From: Deltaproteobacteria bacterium
Lineage (GTDB): Bacteria > Desulfobacterota > DSM-4660 > Desulfatiglandales > HGW-15
Direction of reading: 5' to 3'
NCBI GenBank assembly: GCA_016931115.1
Contig: JAFGFM010000041.1
Coordinates: forward strand, 1 to 49,458
Length of the DNA: 49,458 bases
Under the pieces are notes generated by a model. That model did no database searches. It was not told the DNA's origin and saw nothing but the letters and a program-made list of their open reading frames with translations. The position numbers and the translations under genes were made by a program. Numbering within the stretch: position 1 is the first letter of the stretch; each line of letters begins with the position of its first letter. Shown piece after piece: positions 35,080 through 45,022 of the stretch.

Positions 35080-37536
35080 TTAAAGCATATTCTCAGTCCG
35101 GCTTATAAGGTCATTCTGATTATCTAGCCCAAGTTCCACAAAATAGGCTGAATAACCTGCAATACGCACAACAAGGTCGCGGTATTTCTGCGGGTCAGCC
35201 TGCGCCTCGCGCATGGTATCGCTCCCCACAATATTATACTGGATCTCTGCGCCCCCCATATTAAAATATGTCTGTGACATCATGCGGAGCTTGGAAAGCC
35301 CCTCCTCATTACTTACAGCAGTTGGGTGTATCTTGAGATTTACGCATACACCGTCCATAAACTTGCTGTGGTCATAGCACAGCTCGCTCAGACATACAGC
35401 GGTCGGCCCCTTTTTATCACGGCCCTGTACAGGTGATGCAGCATCCGCTATGGGTTCCCCAGTCTTTCTGCCATCAGGTGTTGCCCATGTTGTATATCCC
35501 TGGCCCACATGATCCGCAGCGCTGTAAAGCCCAGATTTATATACCTTTGCCCGTTCGCTGGAGCACTGCTGGCATACATCATAATATGTGTCTATCACCC
35601 ATCTCATCATCTCATCGGCATATGGGTCTGCATTCCCGAAATGGGGCGCCTCATGGATTACGCGCTGCCTTAAATCCTCATACCCCTCCCAGTTTTTAAG
35701 AACTGCATCCAGCATCTCTTTAGCTGTACAGATTTTTTTATCAAAGATCATGTAGTTTATGGCTGAAATGGAATCAGCAATAGTGGCAAGCCCTGTTGCG
35801 GTGCCGCCAAAGGAGTTGTATTTGCACCCGCCCCATGTGGCGTCCAGCCCCTTTTCCATGCACCCATCCATGGATATGGAAAGCCCTGCCTCAGGTGCAT
35901 TGTACTGGATGATATACTCCACATAGTTATCAATGGTTACCTGGAGTTTCATCACATGCTCAAGCACCCGCCTGTAGGCCCTCTTTACATCCTCAATGGA
36001 GTTCATCTCATAAAGGTAGCCTGTCTTAACGCTGCTCTCTTCATTATTAAAGGGGTTGATGCCATTATTTATTGCCATGTCAAGCACAACACCGTGATGT
36101 ATGCTTGCATAGGGCGGCGAAATACCATTGCATGCAGGGTAGTCATTGCCAGCGCCTACTATCTCCTGGCAGCCTATTATTACATAATCACGCGCATCTT
36201 CCTGTGTAAAACCAAGCTCCCTGATAAGCCCGGGGATTATCACATCATCATTCTGGAACAGGGGCAACCCACCGCAGACCATGGATGTCCTTAATGCGAG
36301 GTCCCACAGCTCCTGCGGTGTATCTTTATGGATCCTTAAGGATATGGTGGGGTCATGAACCTTGAGCCTCGCTATTGAGTCAAGCACCATGTATGTTATG
36401 GGGTTGGAGGCATCCTTCCCGGTTTTGGGGTCAATACCGCCGATCGTGGTATGCTGGTATGTGTTTCCTACGCCTACTATTGTAACAAGCTTTCCAAAGC
36501 CACCGCCATAAAAGCAGTTTGCCTTTAGAAAAAAGGCGTCCAGGTATTCCTGCGCCTGATCCATTGTAATGCGGCCTGCCTCAAGGTCTGCCTTAAGATA
36601 GGGCCAGCAGTACTGGTCCAACCTCCCAAAGGCAGGGCCGGGGAAAAGTGTCTCTGAATAAAGGTAAAGCTGGTACATCATGGTGAGCTGTAATGCCTCC
36701 CAGAATGTTCGGGCCGGGTTTTCAGATATCCAGTTGAGCCCGTCACCCATCATCATCAGCTCTTTTTTGCGGGTTTCATCCTTGCAGGTTTCTGCCTTTC
36801 GATAGCATTCCTCCCCATATCGTTTGATAAGTATTGTGAGGGCATCACATGAGATAACAGCAGACTTGTAAAAGAGATATCTTTTTGTCTTGTCGCCCAT
36901 GAGATTGCCGTTATTCGCATCTATCCATTCCTGTGCCTGTTTCCTTATGGCGCGGATCCCCATGTTGATGAGTTTTTTGTAACCGGGGGAGAGGTGGCCT
37001 GTCTGCATCATTATAAGCGGGGCGCCGGTAACATTCTTGCTTACATTCAGCCTGCACAGCTCATCATATCCATCCGGCTGCCATGCGTCTGCTATCCTTG
37101 TGTAGGTGCGTTCGTTCCAGTAATCTGCAACACCCTTTAATTTCTCCACGTCTTCGGGGGATATAGTCATCTTTACGATATCCTCTTCAGGGTTGTGGTA
37201 GAGGCCGTCCTCTTCAAGAAGCCATGCGCCCGGCTGCGATGGGTCATTTGAGTAGATCTCTGTCTGGATCCCTGTCCATTCAGGGACAAAGGTGCTGCCC
37301 AGAAAATACTCTCCCCTGTTTGCCACAATAACCTCAAAGTCCTCTACCCTGATCCGCTTCTTTTTACAGTATTCAAGCATGGCAAGCGGCTTTTTAATAA
37401 CCGGGACAATATGCTCATATTTTTTATATGCCTCAGCCATGATAATGGCCCTTTCAGCATCATTTTGAATGACACGGTCGCGTATCAGCTCCCTCATGCG
37501 TTGAATGCGGGGTGAGATTGATCTTGATTTATACAT
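35080..37536 (-). CDS. Glycyl radical enzyme (pyruvate formate-lyase family), substrate unknown
   Basis: This 818-aa protein has both essential GRE motifs. The C-terminal glycyl loop is RIAGYSAYFVELG, with the radical glycine at 794 and the expected Arg three residues before it. The active-site loop reads VIIGCQEIVG, with the thiyl Cys at 456 and a Glu at 458, the Cys-x-Glu arrangement of dehydratase, decarboxylase and lyase GREs rather than of PflB, which has adjacent cysteines. The substrate is not assigned. No activating radical SAM enzyme lies in the window, so activation must come from elsewhere. A strong promoter (37574-37602) and AAGGAG 9 bases before the ATG precede it, and it appears monocistronic. 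Confidence 0.88.
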   Translation of the reverse strand: MYKSRSISPRIQRMRELIRDRVIQNDAERAIIMAEAYKKYEHIVPVIKKPLAMLEYCKKKRIRVEDFEVIVANRGEYFLGSTFVPEWTGIQTEIYSNDPSQPGAWLLEEDGLYHNPEEDIVKMTISPEDVEKLKGVADYWNERTYTRIADAWQPDGYDELCRLNVSKNVTGAPLIMMQTGHLSPGYKKLINMGIRAIRKQAQEWIDANNGNLMGDKTKRYLFYKSAVISCDALTILIKRYGEECYRKAETCKDETRKKELMMMGDGLNWISENPARTFWEALQLTMMYQLYLYSETLFPGPAFGRLDQYCWPYLKADLEAGRITMDQAQEYLDAFFLKANCFYGGGFGKLVTIVGVGNTYQHTTIGGIDPKTGKDASNPITYMVLDSIARLKVHDPTISLRIHKDTPQELWDLALRTSMVCGGLPLFQNDDVIIPGLIRELGFTQEDARDYVIIGCQEIVGAGNDYPACNGISPPYASIHHGVVLDMAINNGINPFNNEESSVKTGYLYEMNSIEDVKRAYRRVLEHVMKLQVTIDNYVEYIIQYNAPEAGLSISMDGCMEKGLDATWGGCKYNSFGGTATGLATIADSISAINYMIFDKKICTAKEMLDAVLKNWEGYEDLRQRVIHEAPHFGNADPYADEMMRWVIDTYYDVCQQCSSERAKVYKSGLYSAADHVGQGYTTWATPDGRKTGEPIADAASPVQGRDKKGPTAVCLSELCYDHSKFMDGVCVNLKIHPTAVSNEEGLSKLRMMSQTYFNMGGAEIQYNIVGSDTMREAQADPQKYRDLVVRIAGYSAYFVELGLDNQNDLISRTENML

Positions 37537-37573
37537 CCTGGAATACTCCTTATTAATTTAAACCTTGAAAAAT

Positions 37574-37602
37574 ATAATATTATGTTAACCTGTAAGTGTC
37601 AA
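37574..37602 (-). promoter_or_regulatory. Near-consensus promoter for the glycyl radical enzyme gene
   Basis: On the minus strand TTGACA (37602-37597) lies 17 bases from TATTAT (37579-37574). Transcription would start near 37567, about 30 bases before the ATG at 37536. Confidence 0.7.
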
Positions 37603-37716
37603 TATCCTGTCACCTGGCTTATTCCAATATAGTAACCCAAGCTAATTCTCAAAATATTAAAGTCAAATAACCTTTAAGCCTAAAGTCTAAAGCCTATAGC
37701 CTGATTTCCTTCGCCC

Positions 37717-40386
37717 CTACTTTTTATCCAGCTCTTCTCTTACGGCCATGCCGAGGGTTTCCATATTTACAGGTTTTTTAATAAATGTACCTGCACCAAG
37801 CCTCTGGGTCTCTTTTACATCATCTGTTTCAGCAAACCCGCTTGCTATAATGGCCTTTTGTCCCGGGTGCATTCTTATAATATGCTCATATGTCTCTCTT
37901 CCACTCATTCCCGGTTCCATAATCATATCAAGTATAATCAGGTCTGCCCTGTTTTTTGAAAGATATTCGATTGCCTCTTCACCGCTCCCAACTGCTACAG
38001 GTTTATAACCCAGGTAATCAAGCATGCTAGTGAATATCTTGCGCTGTGTATCCACATCATCAACTATAAGTATACTTTCACCGTGCCCCTGATAACCCTT
38101 AAGAAAGGTTTTATCCTGATCCCTCTTTATCTCTTCAAGTGTTTCAGGAAAGTATAATTCAAATTTAGTACCCCTGGGGCTTGTCAAAACATCTATATAC
38201 CCGTCATGTTCCTGTACCGAATTCCAGACAATGGCAAGCCCAAGCCCTGTGCCGCTACGGCCCATCTGCTTTTTTGAATAGAATGGCTCAAATATCCTTT
38301 CAAGGTCTTTTTGCGCTATTCCCTTGCCATTATCCTCCACAGAAAGAACAGCATATTCACCAGGTTTAACAACCTCATAACCCCTTATACTGTGATCCAG
38401 ATACCTGTTTTCTGTCTTGATCAATATTTTACCATGGGTACTGTCTATAGCCTCTGCTGCATTAAAAACAAGGTTCATCAGGCTTTTACCAATATGTACC
38501 GGTGCACCCTTTATATTGTGAAGATTCTCATCAAGCTCTGCTGTTATTGCAATACCGGGATGATATTCCATAAGCCGTCTATTCTCTGCTGATTCAAGAT
38601 ACCGGTTTACTATCCTGTTAAGGTTCATGGGCTCTTTTTCTATGGCAACCCCCCTTGCAACAGTGAGAAGGTCCTGAACAATGGCAACTGCCCTTTTACC
38701 TGATTCGTGAATGGTTTCAATAGGTTTTCTCAAACCGCTCTCCTGTGGCAGATCCATCAGTATCAGTTCCGGGTAACTGACAATACCTGAGAGGACATTA
38801 TTCAGGTCATGGGCAACTCCGCCTGCCATAAGCCCCAGTGATTCCATCTTTTTGGATCGGGATCTCTGTTCCTCTATCATTCTCCTTGTTTCCTCGGTCT
38901 GTTTACGGTCAGTTATATCAAGCGCAAGTGATAATAGCAGAGGTTGGCCATTTATGGTTATTGTGGTCAGGTGTATCTCAACCGGGAAGGGGGTGCCGTC
39001 CTTCCTGGTATTAATGCTCTCAAAGACATAACTCCCCTTTATGTCGAAATGCCTGCCTACCATCTCCTTTTGCTGATCTGTATACTCAACAGGGTCAATA
39101 TCCTTTATGTTCATGGAAAGGAGCTCTTCACGTGTATAGCCGATCATTTTACACCCGATATCGTTTACCAGACGATAATTGCCTTTGCGGTCATTAACAA
39201 AGACCCCGACCGGTATTCTTTCGAGGATTGTTCTCAATTGCTCCTCGCTTTCAAGCAGGGCCTTTTCCGTCTCTTTCCTTTTATTAATATCATCCAAAAG
39301 TTGGGAATTTACAGATTCAAGGCTACGTGACCTTTCATCAAGCCTTTCAAACAGGCTTTTAAATTCATTTGCAAGAACACCTATCTCATCATTTCTGGCA
39401 ACAAGATCAGGCATCTGCCGGTTATCATTTCTTGTTTTAATCACATTATCCTTGAGCCTTAAAACCGGTTTGACAACCAGCCAGTGAATTAAGAGGCTCA
39501 TTGCAACAAGGGCAGACAGCATTGTAACTAAAAAGGATATAGTTGCATAACGGATTGTGGAATAGCCGGTTTTTACTATTTTCCTCTGGAATTCCGATTT
39601 GAATATAAGGGCGTTTTTACCAGTAATATCAGGGAGAGCAGAGTAGATATTAAGCAGATCCAGCTCAGGGTCAATATCAAGCAAATAGATGAATTTATTA
39701 GTTTTAACAGCCTGCTTTAAAATTGACTCAGACTTTTCATCCTGTTTGGTATATCTCTTTAAATCCATCCTTATCTGCTCGGACACCCTCTCTATAAAGG
39801 CATCATCTATACGCTTGCCCATAATGATTGTTCCCTTAGCAGGTCCCCTGTTTTCACTTGTGAGAACCGGTCGTGAACTCACAATAAATACACCTGCCGG
39901 GGTAAAATAGAGGCCTGAGGCACCCTTTTCCTGAACAGGCGTATTATCAGACTCAAAGGCCCTGAATGGGTGATTTATGCTTATGGTTTTACCAATAAAT
40001 TCATTAAGTTTAAGCTCCTCCTCAGTTGATAAACCCTGTGTCCCCCCCCATATGATTTTCCCATATTTTGAAACAAAATAGATAAGGTTAAGCTGATTGT
40101 TTTCCAAGGTCGATGGGGTAAGATTTGTGCTGACATATTGATCTGAAGGTGACTGGACAAATTCATAGGTATCATCCCATGCAGACCAGTCATTCAGCAG
40201 TGAATCAAGGAATTTGATCTCCCTGTTTAATGCCTCTCCTATTCTGACTGCATTATCTGTTGCATTTTCTTTTTCCAGTGACAAAAAACCAGGAAAGATA
40301 ATAAACTGACGGAGATAGAAATCGACAATGCCCAGAAGAATAAAAATCACAGATACAATTATGGCAGCCTTTATTTTTAATGACAT
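37717..40386 (-). CDS. Hybrid sensor histidine kinase (CHASE4-HAMP-PAS-HisKA-HATPase-REC)
   Basis: This 889-aa protein has a transmembrane segment near residues 8-28, a periplasmic CHASE4 domain (about 35-270, with NDWSAWDDTYEF), a second membrane segment (280-305), HAMP, a PAS domain (380-495), a HisKA box with His526 in AGGVAHDLNN, an ATPase domain (about 620-735) and a receiver with phospho-acceptor Asp820 in LIILDMIMEP. CHASE4 ligands are unknown. No response regulator gene adjoins it. The TAG stop lies in a CGCCCCTAC half-copy of the palindrome family. It lies 180 bases upstream, in transcription order downstream, of the GRE promoter. Confidence 0.9.
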   Translation of the reverse strand: MSLKIKAAIIVSVIFILLGIVDFYLRQFIIFPGFLSLEKENATDNAVRIGEALNREIKFLDSLLNDWSAWDDTYEFVQSPSDQYVSTNLTPSTLENNQLNLIYFVSKYGKIIWGGTQGLSTEEELKLNEFIGKTISINHPFRAFESDNTPVQEKGASGLYFTPAGVFIVSSRPVLTSENRGPAKGTIIMGKRIDDAFIERVSEQIRMDLKRYTKQDEKSESILKQAVKTNKFIYLLDIDPELDLLNIYSALPDITGKNALIFKSEFQRKIVKTGYSTIRYATISFLVTMLSALVAMSLLIHWLVVKPVLRLKDNVIKTRNDNRQMPDLVARNDEIGVLANEFKSLFERLDERSRSLESVNSQLLDDINKRKETEKALLESEEQLRTILERIPVGVFVNDRKGNYRLVNDIGCKMIGYTREELLSMNIKDIDPVEYTDQQKEMVGRHFDIKGSYVFESINTRKDGTPFPVEIHLTTITINGQPLLLSLALDITDRKQTEETRRMIEEQRSRSKKMESLGLMAGGVAHDLNNVLSGIVSYPELILMDLPQESGLRKPIETIHESGKRAVAIVQDLLTVARGVAIEKEPMNLNRIVNRYLESAENRRLMEYHPGIAITAELDENLHNIKGAPVHIGKSLMNLVFNAAEAIDSTHGKILIKTENRYLDHSIRGYEVVKPGEYAVLSVEDNGKGIAQKDLERIFEPFYSKKQMGRSGTGLGLAIVWNSVQEHDGYIDVLTSPRGTKFELYFPETLEEIKRDQDKTFLKGYQGHGESILIVDDVDTQRKIFTSMLDYLGYKPVAVGSGEEAIEYLSKNRADLIILDMIMEPGMSGRETYEHIIRMHPGQKAIIASGFAETDDVKETQRLGAGTFIKKPVNMETLGMAVREELDKK

Positions 40387-40542
40387 TTTTACTTCCTTAG
40401 CGTTATATTATATATCGTCTGTATCTGGCGGTAGAAATCTGAGGCTTTACAATCTTATTTATTTAACCCCCGCACAAAGATACTAATATTTATCAAATAT
40501 ATATCGACAACTTTTTATTAAAAATTAAATTAAAGGCTCAAT

Positions 40543-41355
40543 ATGAAAGCGGATCTGCATCTACATACATGCGCATCGGACGGCACCTGGAGGCCTGAAA
40601 CACTGATAAAAAACCTTATTCAGACCGGAATAGGTATATTTGCTGTAACAGATCACGACTCTGTTGAAAATATCCCTGCGGTTTCCGACCTCGCAGAGAA
40701 AAACAGGCTTCATTATATAAGGGGTGTAGAGGTAAGTACAACAGAAAATGGAAGAATATTTCATATACTTGGTTACAATATTGACCCTGAAAACAGCGCC
40801 CTTAATAAAATACTGATGCTTAATCGTAACAATCTGGAAGAGAGGAATTTAAAAAGCATAATAAAACTCAGGGAGATGGGCTACCCTGTTTTACCTGATG
40901 AATTCCTTCTCTATAAAAACAACCCGGAGCGCGGGGGCTGGAAGGCCCTTAACTATGCCATAGATAAAGGCGTATGCCAGACCTACAGAGACTTTTTTCA
41001 GCTTTTTGGTGACAGGAAGATTGGTATGAACATAGATGGCTGTGCAACACCGGGCGCAGCCATAGCTGCAATCAAGGAGGCAGGGGGCATACCTGTGCTT
41101 GCCCATCCCGGCTCATCCATATACGGGGATAATCCGCCTGAGGTCATATCTATGGCAGTGGAGATGGGCGTTGAAGGTGTTGAATGTTTTCACCCGGAGA
41201 ATAATGCGGAAACCACAGAATACAGCGTTGGATTCTGCAAAAGGAATGACCTCTATATAACAGGCGGTTCCGATTGCCACGGCACCTTTGTAAAGGAGAG
41301 GTGGCTTGGGAAACCGGATGTAAGGATGGGGCAGCTCTCGCTTTGGGATTTTTAG
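40543..41355 (+). CDS. PHP-domain phosphoesterase (YciV/RNase AM-like)
   Basis: This 270-aa protein has the PHP metal-binding motifs in order: ADLHLHTCASDG, AVTDHDSVEN, GVEVSTTENGRIFHILGYNID, PVLAHPG, GVECFHPENN and GGSDCHGTF. Metal ligands look complete. Members hydrolyse 3',5'-nucleoside bisphosphates or 5'-ends of RNA. It stands alone on the plus strand. Its TAG abuts, without gap, the stop codon of the convergent esterase gene. Confidence 0.88.
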   Translation: MKADLHLHTCASDGTWRPETLIKNLIQTGIGIFAVTDHDSVENIPAVSDLAEKNRLHYIRGVEVSTTENGRIFHILGYNIDPENSALNKILMLNRNNLEERNLKSIIKLREMGYPVLPDEFLLYKNNPERGGWKALNYAIDKGVCQTYRDFFQLFGDRKIGMNIDGCATPGAAIAAIKEAGGIPVLAHPGSSIYGDNPPEVISMAVEMGVEGVECFHPENNAETTEYSVGFCKRNDLYITGGSDCHGTFVKERWLGKPDVRMGQLSLWDF

Positions 41356-42132
41356 TTATAAAAAACCAATCGACATCAAAAATTCATCCATCAGACTGAA
41401 GACCTCTGTGCTATCAACATTACCGAAAAAGTGGTCTGTATTCTCAAAGGGGTGGAGTTCACACCTGTTACCCAGTTTTACACTCTTTTCCACATATTCT
41501 TTAATAGACCCAAAGGGCACCAGGTTATCAGCCCTGCCGTGGATAATGCACATGGGCGGCATCCCGCTCTTGAGGTGATGAAAGGGTGAGAGCTCTTCAG
41601 AGCTGGCCCGCCCCTGAAGCAGGGATGTGAACTCATCAATGATAACAGTATTCAGGCATGCAGACTGGAATACAAGAGCATCAGGCACAGGGCTTAGATT
41701 CAGGTCATCCTCAGTGTCATCAAACCCTGTAATACAGGCCGCACAGGTTGCCAGATGTGACCCGGCAGATATGGCCCCTGCTATTACCTTTTCAGGGTCA
41801 ATATTAAGTTCATCCCCGTTTTTTCTTGCCCACCTGATGGCAGATTTAACATCAGTAAGCGCATCAGCAGGTGTGCTCCCTCCGATGGAAGAGATTCTGT
41901 ACTGAAAGGATATGGCCGTTATACCCTTTGATGCATAGTGACTGCATATCTCATAACCCCACTGGGGTTCGCCCATTGTCCATCCTCCCGGATGAAAAAA
42001 CAGAAATGCAGGAGAGGGCATGTTTTTCTTGCTGCGTTTATCCGGGTAAAATATGTGGGCCTTTAACTCTTTCCCATCTTTTTGCTTATAGCTCTTGATC
42101 TCATCTGGCCCCTTCATCTGATCTGTACTCAT
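41356..42132 (-). CDS. Alpha/beta hydrolase, acetyl esterase (HSL)-like
   Basis: This 258-aa protein has the HSL-family oxyanion motif HPGGWTMG (about residues 47-54), nucleophile Ser122 in AISAGSH (the first Gly of GxSxG is Ala), acid residue in HGRADNLVP and the His in NTDHFFG. It is predicted to be a cytoplasmic carboxylesterase or lipase. It lies 9 bases after the transglutaminase gene and probably belongs to its operon. The physiological substrate is unknown. Confidence 0.85.
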   Translation of the reverse strand: MSTDQMKGPDEIKSYKQKDGKELKAHIFYPDKRSKKNMPSPAFLFFHPGGWTMGEPQWGYEICSHYASKGITAISFQYRISSIGGSTPADALTDVKSAIRWARKNGDELNIDPEKVIAGAISAGSHLATCAACITGFDDTEDDLNLSPVPDALVFQSACLNTVIIDEFTSLLQGRASSEELSPFHHLKSGMPPMCIIHGRADNLVPFGSIKEYVEKSVKLGNRCELHPFENTDHFFGNVDSTEVFSLMDEFLMSIGFL

Positions 42133-42141
42133 TTAATACTC

Positions 42142-43599
42142 CTAATTCGTTATCTTCACATCCTGAATTGTAAAATTCCCAAGGTTATTCATCACCCCAA
42201 AAAAATCACCTGCATCACCATTCCCTATAGAGAGCGTAATATGCCCAGCATCAAATCCGTCTCTTGCATCCTTTAATGCAGCATCAAGCCCTATCCATTT
42301 ATTACCAATATATGCCTCTGTCCATGCATGGCCCATAAAGAGGCCATTTTCAACATGGACAATACCCATTATCACCCTTGCAGGGATACCTGCGGCCCTG
42401 CACAGCGCAGCCGTAAGAACTGCATGCTCAGTGCAGTCTCCCTGACGGCTTTTTGCCACCTCAAGCGCGCTGGCATAACCTACTGAGAGATTCTTCTCCT
42501 CTATATAACCGCTTACAAATGCCTCTATTGCAAGCGCAGCATCAAGGGCGCTATCTTTATCCTGTGTGCATCTTTGTGACAGCTCTTTTATGAGAGGGTG
42601 ATTCGTCTGGATATATTGTGTGCCCTGGAGCGCCTTCAATATTCCCGGGTCATTCCCTGTATAGGGAAATTTATGTGCCATCTCTCCCTTTACTGGTTTT
42701 ACAGTGACACTGACACTCCCATCAGGAAGTTTTGATACCTGCTGATTGTCTGTTTCAGGGAACCTGAATGATGCATCGGCCTTTATGGGTTTAAGGGTAT
42801 AGGTGATCTCTTTTGCTGTTTCCGGGTCATCAACAGCCACAGGGCTTCTTACAACCATGGAATCCACCATCTCCGCCACTGTAAGTTTGCTCAGGGCGAA
42901 TTCCCTTGAGCAGGCTATTACCTCTATATTCATGCCAGCTAGCGGCATGATCATTTTCTGGGAGTTAAAATCATCATCAACATAGTATGTGAAGAGGGCA
43001 CTGCCTGACTCGAGCAGAAAATATTCACCCTTTATCTCTACCAGCTCCACAACCCTGCCAAGCAGATCAACCTGTTTTTTATCGCCGACATTAAAGGTAA
43101 ACTTCATGGCCATAAGGGTTGAGGGGCTGAAGAGGTCTGCGGCATAACTTGTGCCTTTTTTAAGCCCCTGTCTCTTGAAAAGGAGGTTAAGACCCTCTGT
43201 CATGACCGCCCCTTTTGGGAAATCCTGCACAAGTTCCTGGGTGTTTCCGGCATTAGTCACCCTGATCCGCATCTTTCCATCAGGGGTGATATCCCCTTCA
43301 ACAGACATATCCATGGTTGATATCTTCTGTGTAGCCTTGAAAGAGAGGGGCATTCCATCAATGGTTTCTATGGCTGTCTCTTTCACATCAATCTTTATCG
43401 GCGTGCCCATGCGTTCCAGTTCAAGAACTATATTGTCGGTGCTTATCACCCTCTCTCCATCAACCTTACGCGTCTGTATATCATACCCGCAGCGGGTGTC
43501 ATTAAAATAGAGGGCAAAATAGTTTGCCTGCTCTGTATCCCCTGATGCAAAGCTATTAAAAAACAAAAGGGCCGCTATCAGCAGTAATAATTTTCTCAT
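42142..43599 (-). CDS. Exported transglutaminase-like cysteine protease-fold protein
   Basis: This 485-aa protein has a signal peptide (MRKLLLLIAALLFFNSFASG), a long beta-rich N-terminal region (to about residue 300) and a C-terminal transglutaminase core with Cys389 in GDCTEHAVL, His424 in GHAWTEA and Asp439 in IGLDAAL. The triad is complete. In bacteria such proteins are usually peptidases or unknown envelope enzymes. It lies 28 bases downstream of the KAS III-like gene. Start at 43599 follows from the signal peptide. Confidence 0.85.
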   Translation of the reverse strand: MRKLLLLIAALLFFNSFASGDTEQANYFALYFNDTRCGYDIQTRKVDGERVISTDNIVLELERMGTPIKIDVKETAIETIDGMPLSFKATQKISTMDMSVEGDITPDGKMRIRVTNAGNTQELVQDFPKGAVMTEGLNLLFKRQGLKKGTSYAADLFSPSTLMAMKFTFNVGDKKQVDLLGRVVELVEIKGEYFLLESGSALFTYYVDDDFNSQKMIMPLAGMNIEVIACSREFALSKLTVAEMVDSMVVRSPVAVDDPETAKEITYTLKPIKADASFRFPETDNQQVSKLPDGSVSVTVKPVKGEMAHKFPYTGNDPGILKALQGTQYIQTNHPLIKELSQRCTQDKDSALDAALAIEAFVSGYIEEKNLSVGYASALEVAKSRQGDCTEHAVLTAALCRAAGIPARVIMGIVHVENGLFMGHAWTEAYIGNKWIGLDAALKDARDGFDAGHITLSIGNGDAGDFFGVMNNLGNFTIQDVKITN

Positions 43600-43627
43600 G
43601 GATATTTCTCCCTATGATTAATTTTGA

Positions 43628-44689
43628 TCAGGGCATCCTGTAGACCATGGAGTTTATATTCATGCCTGCCCCTACAGAGGTAAATACTATTATATCCCCT
43701 GATTCAAGGCTGTGTTCTTCAAGCCTACCCTTCTGTATGAGGTCAAACATGGTAGGGATAGTGGCCACAGAGCTATTGCCGAGCCATGCAATGGTCATGG
43801 GCATAATTTCCTCCGGCACATCATCAAGCCTGTACAGCTTGAAAAGGCTGTTGATAATACTCCTGTCCATCTTCTCATTTGCCTGGTGAATGAGCACCTT
43901 TTTCACATCGGTAATTGATAAACCTGCCCTGTCAAGGCTCTCCTTAACCACCTTTGGCACATACCTTAGCGCATATTTGAATACCTGGTGCCCGTGCATC
44001 TTGAGATATGCATCATTTCCATTTTTATCCGGGCAGTATGACTTGCCACTAAAGATGAGATTAACTTCATTTATTGTGTCGCTTCTAGTTACATGTGAGA
44101 TAATGCCTGCCTCTTTATCAGTGGCCTCAACAATTGCTGCGCCTGCCCCGTCAGCAAATATCATGCTGTCAATATCATGGAGGTCTGTTATTCGTGAGAG
44201 TGTTTCAGCCCCTATCACCATAACCTTTTTCACCTTGCCTGATCTAATATAAAAATCAGCAATGGTCATTCCGTGCACCCAGCCAGGGCAGCCGAATGGT
44301 ATATCATATGCCACTGTATAGGGGTTTTTAATGCCCAGAAGGTGTTTCACGCGTGCTGCAATGGATGGGCAGATATCCACCCGTGCGGTACCAGGCCTGA
44401 CATCTCCAAAATTATGTGCAACAATTATATAGTCAAGGTCTTCACCACCACTGCCGTTAAGGGCATCCCTCGCGGCAAAGGATGCTATGTCGGATGTCAT
44501 AAGGTCATCAGTGACCCAGCGCCTTTCTCGTATGCAGGTGATATCCTGAAAGGTTGCGATTATGTCAGTATTGGATTTTACCTGTCTCTCATAGTCTGAG
44601 GTATAAAATTCAGTGTTTAAAAAGTGGCTGTTTTCTATCTTTAATGCTGGGATATAGCACCCAGTCCCTGTAATAATACTGTTTGGCAT
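43628..44689 (-). CDS. 3-oxoacyl-ACP synthase III (KAS III) family protein
   Basis: This 353-aa protein has the FabH-like thiolase fold with the catalytic triad Cys134 (DIPFGCPGW), His268 (LIHQANEKMD) and Asn305 (WLGNSSVAT). It condenses an acyl-CoA with malonyl-ACP or a related unit; it is longer than E. coli FabH (317) and lacks an adjacent ACP, so a specialised role is possible. AAGGA lies a few bases before the ATG. It is divergently transcribed from the thiolase/DUF35 pair, and sits upstream of the transglutaminase and esterase genes. Confidence 0.87.
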   Translation of the reverse strand: MPNSIITGTGCYIPALKIENSHFLNTEFYTSDYERQVKSNTDIIATFQDITCIRERRWVTDDLMTSDIASFAARDALNGSGGEDLDYIIVAHNFGDVRPGTARVDICPSIAARVKHLLGIKNPYTVAYDIPFGCPGWVHGMTIADFYIRSGKVKKVMVIGAETLSRITDLHDIDSMIFADGAGAAIVEATDKEAGIISHVTRSDTINEVNLIFSGKSYCPDKNGNDAYLKMHGHQVFKYALRYVPKVVKESLDRAGLSITDVKKVLIHQANEKMDRSIINSLFKLYRLDDVPEEIMPMTIAWLGNSSVATIPTMFDLIQKGRLEEHSLESGDIIVFTSVGAGMNINSMVYRMP

Positions 44690-45022
44690 ATAAATTCCTT
44701 GAGTTTAATAAATTTATTCAACATCGTCTCTATCACACGGGCAATATCTTCAAACATCTTTCTGCCTCTGCCCGGTCAGGCACTTCTGCTTTTTCACAAA
44801 TTCCCCTTATCTTTAAGGCTGTTACAAAACAGCTTTTCTCATATCATTAAAAGTAATTTCGATCAAATTGAATTTCCTTTTATCTTGACCATGCCCCTAT
44901 TCTTACTTATAGTGGCCAGGTTGCGGGTTATTTACCCGATTTTATATTTACTAATTTCCCAGGCATTGCCTGTACGAAACTCAGCAAATTTACCGGTTCA
45001 TCGACAATATAAGGAGGAATTT
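44690..45022. other. Divergent intergenic region between KAS III-like and thiolase genes
   Basis: This 333-base gap is open in the frame of the thiolase, but it lacks coding character and ends in a strong ribosome-binding site (AAGGAGG, 45011-45017). It holds a promoter facing the thiolase (44885-44913). No second promoter facing the KAS III gene is clear. Confidence 0.7.
44885..44913 (+). promoter_or_regulatory. Near-consensus promoter for thiolase-DUF35 genes
   Basis: TTGACC (44885-44890) and TATAGT (44908-44913) are separated by exactly 17 bases. The predicted leader to the ATG at 45023 is about 100 bases. Confidence 0.65.

Noticed and set aside
44699-45022. An N-terminal extension of the thiolase by 108 codons
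   Set aside because: The true start is the Met at 45023 with AAGGAGG 5 bases upstream; the extension is promoter and leader DNA without protein features.
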